Of a stretch of 64,000 nt of DNA, positions 62,705-64,000 are shown one piece after another. The translations under genes were made by a program, and so were the position numbers. The DNA lies in NCBI GenBank assembly GCA_963751835.1, contig CAVVWD010000019.1, positions 186,001-250,000 of the forward strand, given 5' to 3'. Below the pieces are notes generated by a model. The model did not search any database. It was not told the origin of the DNA and saw only the letters and a program-made list of their open reading frames with translations. Source of the stretch: JACVRW01 sp963751835. GTDB lineage: Bacteria > Actinomycetota > Thermoleophilia > Solirubrobacterales > Thermoleophilaceae. How positions within the stretch are numbered: the stretch's first letter is position 1; each line of letters begins with the position of its first letter.

Positions 62705-63373
62705 ATGTACGTCCTGATCGTCGGCGCCGGCAAGGTGGGCTGGAACCTCGCCCGCGAGCTGATCAACAAGCGCCACGAGGTGACCGTTATCGAGTCGGAC
62801 CAGCGGCGCTACGCCGTCGTCGAGCAGGAGCTCGAGCACAGCGCGCTGTACGGCGACGGCTCCGAGCTCTGGGTGCTCGAGCGCGGCGGCATCGAGCGGG
62901 CCGACCTGGTGGTGGCCGTGACCGGTGACGACGAGGACAACATCCTCATCTCCCAGGTCGCACGCGAGAAATACGGCGTGGCCCGTGTGGTGGCGCGCTG
63001 CAACAACCCGCGCAACCTGCAGCACTTCGAGCTGCTCGGCGTCAAGCCGGTGATCTCGGCCACCGACCTGATCCTGCGCCTGATCGAGCACGAGGTGCCG
63101 AAGTACGGGCTCGTGCATCTACTCGACCTGCCGGAGGAGCGGCTCGAGATCATCGAGCTCGAGGTGGCCGACGGCTCCGACGCCGCGGGCAAGACCGTCA
63201 AAGGCCTGGGCCTGCCGGACGGCTCACTCGTGATCTCGATATTGCGTGACGGCGGAGGCTTCGTGCCGCACGGCGAGTCGGTCGTTCAGGCGGGCGACGA
63301 GGTGTTGCTGGTGCTGGACGTGGGTATCGAGTCCCGCGTGACCGAGCGCTTCACCAACCGCTCGGCGGCCTGA
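62705..63373 (+). CDS. TrkA family potassium uptake regulator (2)
   Basis: A 222-residue protein with TrkA-N (MYVLIVGAGKVGWNLARELI, then VAVTGDDEDNILISQVAREK) and TrkA-C (LEIIELEVADGSDAAGKTVK, then SVVQAGDEVLLVLDVG) domains. It would bind NAD(H)/ATP and possibly c-di-AMP to gate a K+ or cation uptake system. ATG 62705 lies 2 bases after the preceding stop, so the pair is co-translated. No TrkH/Ktr channel is in the window; the APC-USP permeases upstream are the nearest candidate partners. Confidence 0.93.
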   Translation: MYVLIVGAGKVGWNLARELINKRHEVTVIESDQRRYAVVEQELEHSALYGDGSELWVLERGGIERADLVVAVTGDDEDNILISQVAREKYGVARVVARCNNPRNLQHFELLGVKPVISATDLILRLIEHEVPKYGLVHLLDLPEERLEIIELEVADGSDAAGKTVKGLGLPDGSLVISILRDGGGFVPHGESVVQAGDEVLLVLDVGIESRVTERFTNRSAA

Positions 63374-63377
63374 CACC

Positions 63378-64000
63378 GTGGCCCGCCGCAAGGTCGACCA
63401 TCTCCTGATCGGGGGCGGTCTGGCCGCCGGCAACTGCGCACGCTGGCTGCGCGAGGGTGGTGGCGAGGGATCGATCCTGCTCGTCGGACGCGAGGCCGAC
63501 CCGCCTTACAACCGACCGCCGCTGACGAAGGGCTATCTACGGGGGGTCGAGCCACGCGAGGACGTGCTGTTCCGGCCCGACGACTGGTGGGAGGAGCAGC
63601 GGATAGAGCTGCAACTGCGCACGAGCGTCATGAAGCTCGATGCCGGTGAGCGGGTGGCGCAGCTATCGAACAAGGACGAGATCGAGTTCGGAAACGCGCT
63701 GCTCGCCACGGGGAGCAACGTGCGCCGGCTGCGGGTCGACGGCTGCGAGCTCGACGGAATCCACTACATCCGGACCTTCGGAAACTCGGAGACGCTGCGC
63801 GCCGACGCCGAGCAGGCAGAGCGCGTGGTGATCATCGGCGGCAGCTACATCGGCACTGAGGTCGCGGCCTCGCTCACCGCGGCATACGGCGACAAGTGCG
63901 CGATCGTGATGCTCGAGGACGTGACGCTCGAACGCTGGTTCGGCAAGGAGGTCGGTGGATTTTTCCAAGGGGTCCTGGAGGAGCACGGGGTGGAGATCCA
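63378..64000 (+). CDS. FAD/NAD(P)-dependent oxidoreductase (ferredoxin-reductase type), truncated by the window end
   Basis: 207 codons are visible from GTG 63378, 4 bases after the TrkA stop; the gene runs off the edge. FAD motif HLLIGGGLAAGNCARWLREG, then DPPYNRPPLTKGYL (typical of rubredoxin/ferredoxin reductases), NALLATGSNVRRL, and the NAD motif VVIIGGSYIGTEVAASLTAA. It resembles AIF/ferredoxin reductase-like enzymes. The acceptor cannot be known without the C-terminus. Confidence 0.88.
   Translation, partial: MARRKVDHLLIGGGLAAGNCARWLREGGGEGSILLVGREADPPYNRPPLTKGYLRGVEPREDVLFRPDDWWEEQRIELQLRTSVMKLDAGERVAQLSNKDEIEFGNALLATGSNVRRLRVDGCELDGIHYIRTFGNSETLRADAEQAERVVIIGGSYIGTEVAASLTAAYGDKCAIVMLEDVTLERWFGKEVGGFFQGVLEEHGVEI

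Overview
The window is a 64 kb piece of a high-G+C, gene-dense bacterial chromosome. GTG and TTG starts are frequent, and many genes overlap by 4 bases (ATGA or GTGA). Gene content (Rex, a K+-independent H+-pyrophosphatase, cytochrome bd, a GH15 trehalase-like enzyme, tandem APC permeases carrying universal-stress domains, NarL regulators, secreted proteins of a type I associate with Solirubrobacterales) suggests an actinobacterium, probably class Thermoleophilia. The lineage is an inference; no rRNA gene is present. I saw no tRNA, rRNA, CRISPR array, transposase, prophage or integron.

Layout. 0-4.2 kb: a leftward GntR-regulated oligopeptide ABC importer operon. 4.3-10.9 kb: uvrB and uvrA, the latter with a LexA-type box, separated by a coiled-coil protein, a VOC protein and a 397-base non-coding stretch that is one large imperfect inverted repeat. 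10.9-14.5 kb: divergent DJ-1/GlxA-type genes with an operator between them, an acyltransferase and two paralogous secreted proteins. 14.6-24.1 kb: a leftward seven-gene operon, zwf / GH15 / GMC oxidoreductase / NDH-2 / aldose epimerase / cydA / cydB, that reads as a sugar-oxidation and respiration module. 24.2-43.3 kb: a stress and signalling island with a cyclase-family hydrolase, MFS exporter, 2-hydroxyacid dehydrogenase, gadB, three related small membrane proteins (DUF7144-like), a HAD phosphatase, an AI-2E-type permease, a MalT-like LuxR regulator, a receiver-only protein, a histidine kinase, two NarL regulators and two SHOCT proteins. 43.3-49.2 kb: pantothenate genes panBC with a DUF2520 partner, a 4Fe-4S uracil-DNA glycosylase, and tsaE-tsaB-rimI-tsaD. 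49.2-56.7 kb: a Na+/H+ antiporter, a glutaredoxin-like protein, rex, a YbdK-type ligase, MTA phosphorylase, hppA and a shortened peroxiredoxin. 56.7-64 kb: an FAD oxidase, two APC-USP permeases, two TrkA/RCK proteins and the start of a flavoprotein reductase.

The main new observation is a recurrent palindrome, TCACCC-N5-GGGTGA, found only in the 24-43 kb island. At five sites it lies 21-23 bases upstream of a TANNNT-type -10 element. In five of the resulting promoter orientations that -10 sits 5-7 bases before a start codon, which implies leaderless mRNAs with an activator dimer centred near -41 to -45. One site appears to serve two divergent leaderless genes. This looks like an undescribed stress regulon whose regulator may be one of the local LuxR/NarL proteins.

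The second general observation is about thirteen apparent single-base frameshifts in otherwise well-conserved genes. Nine of them fall between 35.9 and 41.8 kb and none after 42.6 kb. Most involve an extra or missing G or C in a short G/C run, so sequence error is the leading explanation, but real decay of the signalling locus is not excluded.
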